Source: Pogostemon cablin (Eukaryota > Streptophyta > Magnoliopsida > Lamiales > Lamiaceae). Taken from it: a DNA stretch of 64,000 nucleotides. Position numbers and translations under genes: made by a program. Of this stretch, positions 61,800-64,000 are shown in pieces (the stretch's first letter is position 1; the number at the start of each line of letters is the position of its first letter). The DNA lies in assembly GCA_023678885.1 (NCBI GenBank), contig CM043001.1, positions 5,528,001 to 5,592,000 on the forward strand, written 5' to 3'. The notes beneath the pieces were generated by a model. It was not told the origin of the DNA. It made no database searches and saw only the letters and a list, made by a program, of their open reading frames with translations.

Positions 61800-63455
61800 C
61801 TATTTTTCTTTCAAATTTAACTAATTAATAAAAAAAAAATATTTAGCTGATAAAAGAAAAATAAAAAAATCATTAAAAATTACTTTAAAATTATGGATTT
61901 TTTTAATATTTTGATATATCCTCGATATTTTATTGATATTTTCTTGATATATCTCGACATTCGAAAAAATTTGAATTGTGGCAAACCGATATCGATATAT
62001 CTGATATATCCTCGATATTTTATTGACATTTTCTGGATATATCTCAACATTCGAAAAATTTTGAATTGTGGCAAACCGATATCGATATATCTCAATATTT
62101 CCTCGATATCAAAGAAAAAATATCCTACTTCCCAATATTAATATCGGTATTCTCCAAGTACGAATATATCATAAAAATATCGAGGATATTTCAGAAAATT
62201 TTAAATCTTGGTTACACCTGCTTGTTTCACACACGTTTACGCACCATAACTACTCTGGCCATACTTCTTGAAAGGGATACAATTATAAAATAAAATAATA
62301 TTCCATAAAATTTTAGATTTTTTTTCTTTTGTTACTTATCTTTTTTTTTTCTTTATATAGGGGAAGAACGCCAGAATGACCTTGATTACTTTTTTAAAGA
62401 TGGTACTTTTGAGTTTAGTGGGGTGAGGGTTTTTTTTTCAATTGATAATTATTCATATGTTGTAACATATTTTGTCAACTAATCTACCACTGTTTCTTCT
62501 TGAAAGGGCGATAGTAGCTAAAAACCTGATCTTTCTAGGCATCAAATACATCAGTGCGACATACGCTGCAGTGATGACAAATATTCTACCTGCGGTTTCA
62601 TTCGTGATGACAGTTTGTCTCAGGTAAACATAATATTAAGTTAATATGTAAATTTACAGTATAATCATTGAAATAAGTTCTCGTATCCATTGTAGGTTGG
62701 AGCGGCTACTGTGGTGTCACATACGTGTTCATGCAAAAGTGTTAAGTACTTTGACCACAGTTGGCAGTGTAGTAATCATGACTCTAGTCACCGGGCCACA
62801 CATCCCATTTACCATAGCCGATGTAGCATCGTACTCACACCCATCATGCGAGTCCGCACTTCACCGCCAAGGGTCCTATCATTCTTGCATTCGAAACGTT
62901 GGCTACGACATGTTTTATGATTTTCCAGATATACACGCAATTGAGTATCACTTTTCGATTATGTAAATAAGAAGATAATTTCGTGTACATGGTGATGCAC
63001 TAAGAGTATCCTGCAGAGCTTTCTCTTAGCGCTTGGGCGTGCCTTCTTGGAATAATAGGGAATGAATGCAGAGCTGCCCTGATAATGGAGGGAGGGAATC
63101 CATGAGCCTAATCCATTAAATGGAATATGAGTCTCCTTGCCACGTCTATGAGGTAATACCAATATTTAAAATTTTTCGAAATATTCTCATATTTCCACGA
63201 TATCTATATTTGGAAAATACTGATATCGATATTGAGAAAAATATATTTTTTCTCGTATATCGAGGAAATATTGATATCGATTTGCACAATTCAATATTTT
63301 TTAATGTTGAGATATATTGAGAAAATGTCAATAAAATATTGAGAATATATAAAAAAATATTTAAAAAATTATTTTTTTATGATTTTTAATTATACTTTTA
63401 TTAACTAAAGACATTTGTTTTCAATAATTAATTAAATTTGAAAAAAAATACTAAA
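61800..63455. mobile_element. Long inverted-repeat element carrying a gene fragment
   Basis: The left arm (about 61800-62215) and right arm (about 63150-63455) are imperfect complements of each other. Shared words include TATCGATATC-type steps, TTTTATTGACATTTTCT (complement near 63330) and TTTCAAATTTAA-like outer parts. The left arm contains a duplicated unit of about 90 bp (61908 and 61998) that the right arm lacks. Between the arms lies less AT-rich sequence with a WAT1-like gene fragment. No transposase and no clear target duplication were seen; superfamily unknown. Confidence 0.6.
62500..62830 (+). pseudogene. WAT1-related (EamA/nodulin-21-like transporter) fragment, two exons
   Basis: The exon ending at 62622 reads NLIFLGIKYISATYAAVMTN followed by ILPAVSFVMTVCLR, the conserved transmembrane segment of plant WAT1-related transporters (usual wording: G-x-K-Y-x-S-A-T-x-A-x-A-M-T-N). 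A 73-bp GT-AG intron (CTCAG|GTAAAC ... TTGTAG|GTT) is kept. The next exon reads LERLLWCHIRVHAKVLSTLT then TVGSVVIMTLVTGP, matching the AKVLGT-TVGG-MTL-KGP segment. The rest of a roughly 370-aa transporter is absent, and the following frame runs on without family similarity to 62966. It is a captured fragment, not a functional gene. Confidence 0.75.
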
Positions 63456-63743
63456 ACAATTAAGTTCACGTCATCGATTATTTTTTGTTTTCAATAATTT
63501 AATTAAATTTAAATAATTAATTTTATGTTTTATTTCTCACATAACATTATTTAGATGAAGACGACATAGCATGTTTTACAATTAAACCTCATAGATCATC
63601 ATTTTGGTATTTGTTATTATATTAAACAATTAATAACTATTATTATATGACTTCTGACTATTTAAATATGATTTGCTTATCATATATTATGAGTATTATT
63701 GAGATTTTAAGTTTTATTTATATATAGGATTAGTTATAATATA

Positions 63744-63985
63744 CTCCCTTTGTTCCATAGTTAAGTTCATCGACACTATAGATTCAGAGTTTAAAAAAAG
63801 TTACTTTTTGACAAACTTTATTGACTTTTTAGGGGTATTGTGGTATTTTTAGGTAATAAATAAATGATAAAGTATGTTATGTGTGTTAGGTGGGAGTGTA
63901 TTTTTTAAATTAAGATAACTTTTGAGGTTGTTGGTTAATGTGAAGTTTTTTTTTGGATGGTGAAGATAAATATGGGACGGACGAA
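63744..63985. mobile_element. Stowaway-like MITE, partly degraded
   Basis: It begins CTCCCTTTGTTCCATAGTTA after TA and ends near GGGACGGACG at about 63974-63984. The right terminal repeat is incomplete. Confidence 0.55.
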
Positions 63986-64000
63986 AATGGAAAGTGTGAA

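Noticed and set aside
62697..62966. 89-codon plus-strand frame as an independent gene
   Set aside because: Its first 38 or so codons are the second exon of a WAT1-like fragment; the rest is unrelated run-on sequence, so it was folded into that pseudogene.

Overview
This window is plant nuclear DNA, almost certainly from a eudicot. It holds intron-rich genes with GT-AG introns of 70-1600 bp, AT-rich intergenic DNA, Ty1/copia LTR retrotransposons primed by initiator tRNA-Met, TRIM-type mini-retroelements, Stowaway-like and Mutator-like MITEs, and a probable Helitron. I cannot name the species from sequence alone. No tRNA, rRNA or CRISPR was seen.

Only three host genes look intact. (1) 14469-16196 (+): a two-exon GPI-anchored endo-1,3-beta-glucanase (GH17 plus X8/CBM43, 477 aa). 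(2) 19233-24449 (-): a five-coding-exon TRM/LONGIFOLIA-type protein (909 aa, VARLMGL motif and DUF4378-like end). (3) 55472-60489 (-): a ten-exon RecQ helicase (620 aa, closest in size and architecture to plant RECQL1). All three exon models close in frame on splice signals read by eye. Broken host-type sequences are a FAR1/FHY3-like zinc-knuckle fragment (10555-11282), a possible DUF4283-like remnant (17470-17720, -) and a two-exon WAT1/EamA transporter fragment (62500-62830) lying between long inverted repeats.

Layout. 1-9932: a Copia tandem array (internal part, LTR, internal, LTR; period 6808 bp). 9933-14400: FAR1 fragment, a hAT-like MITE and a Mutator-like MITE. 14.4-25.4 kb: glucanase and TRM genes. 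25.4-31.1 kb: AT-rich intergenic DNA with MITEs. 31083-36603: a chimeric retroelement in which a circularly permuted Copia (protease-integrase-RT-RNase H, then LTR, then gag) is bracketed by TRIM LTRs, the whole unit flanked by a 5-bp duplication. 36655-45023: a complete, very young-looking Copia of the same family as the array at the left end (1388-bp LTRs, GTTTA duplication) whose coding region is nevertheless full of stop codons. 45.8-46.6 kb: a long foldback element. 48.6-51.6 kb: a T-rich Helitron-like element carrying nested MITEs. 55.5-60.5 kb: RecQ gene. 61.8-63.5 kb: inverted-repeat element holding the WAT1 fragment.

The host genes do not form a pathway. The retroelements are linked to each other: the 5' leader of the non-coding Copia family and the LTR of the coding Copia family share a conserved module of several hundred bases. 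That suggests exchange between families and possibly mobilisation of the decayed family in trans.
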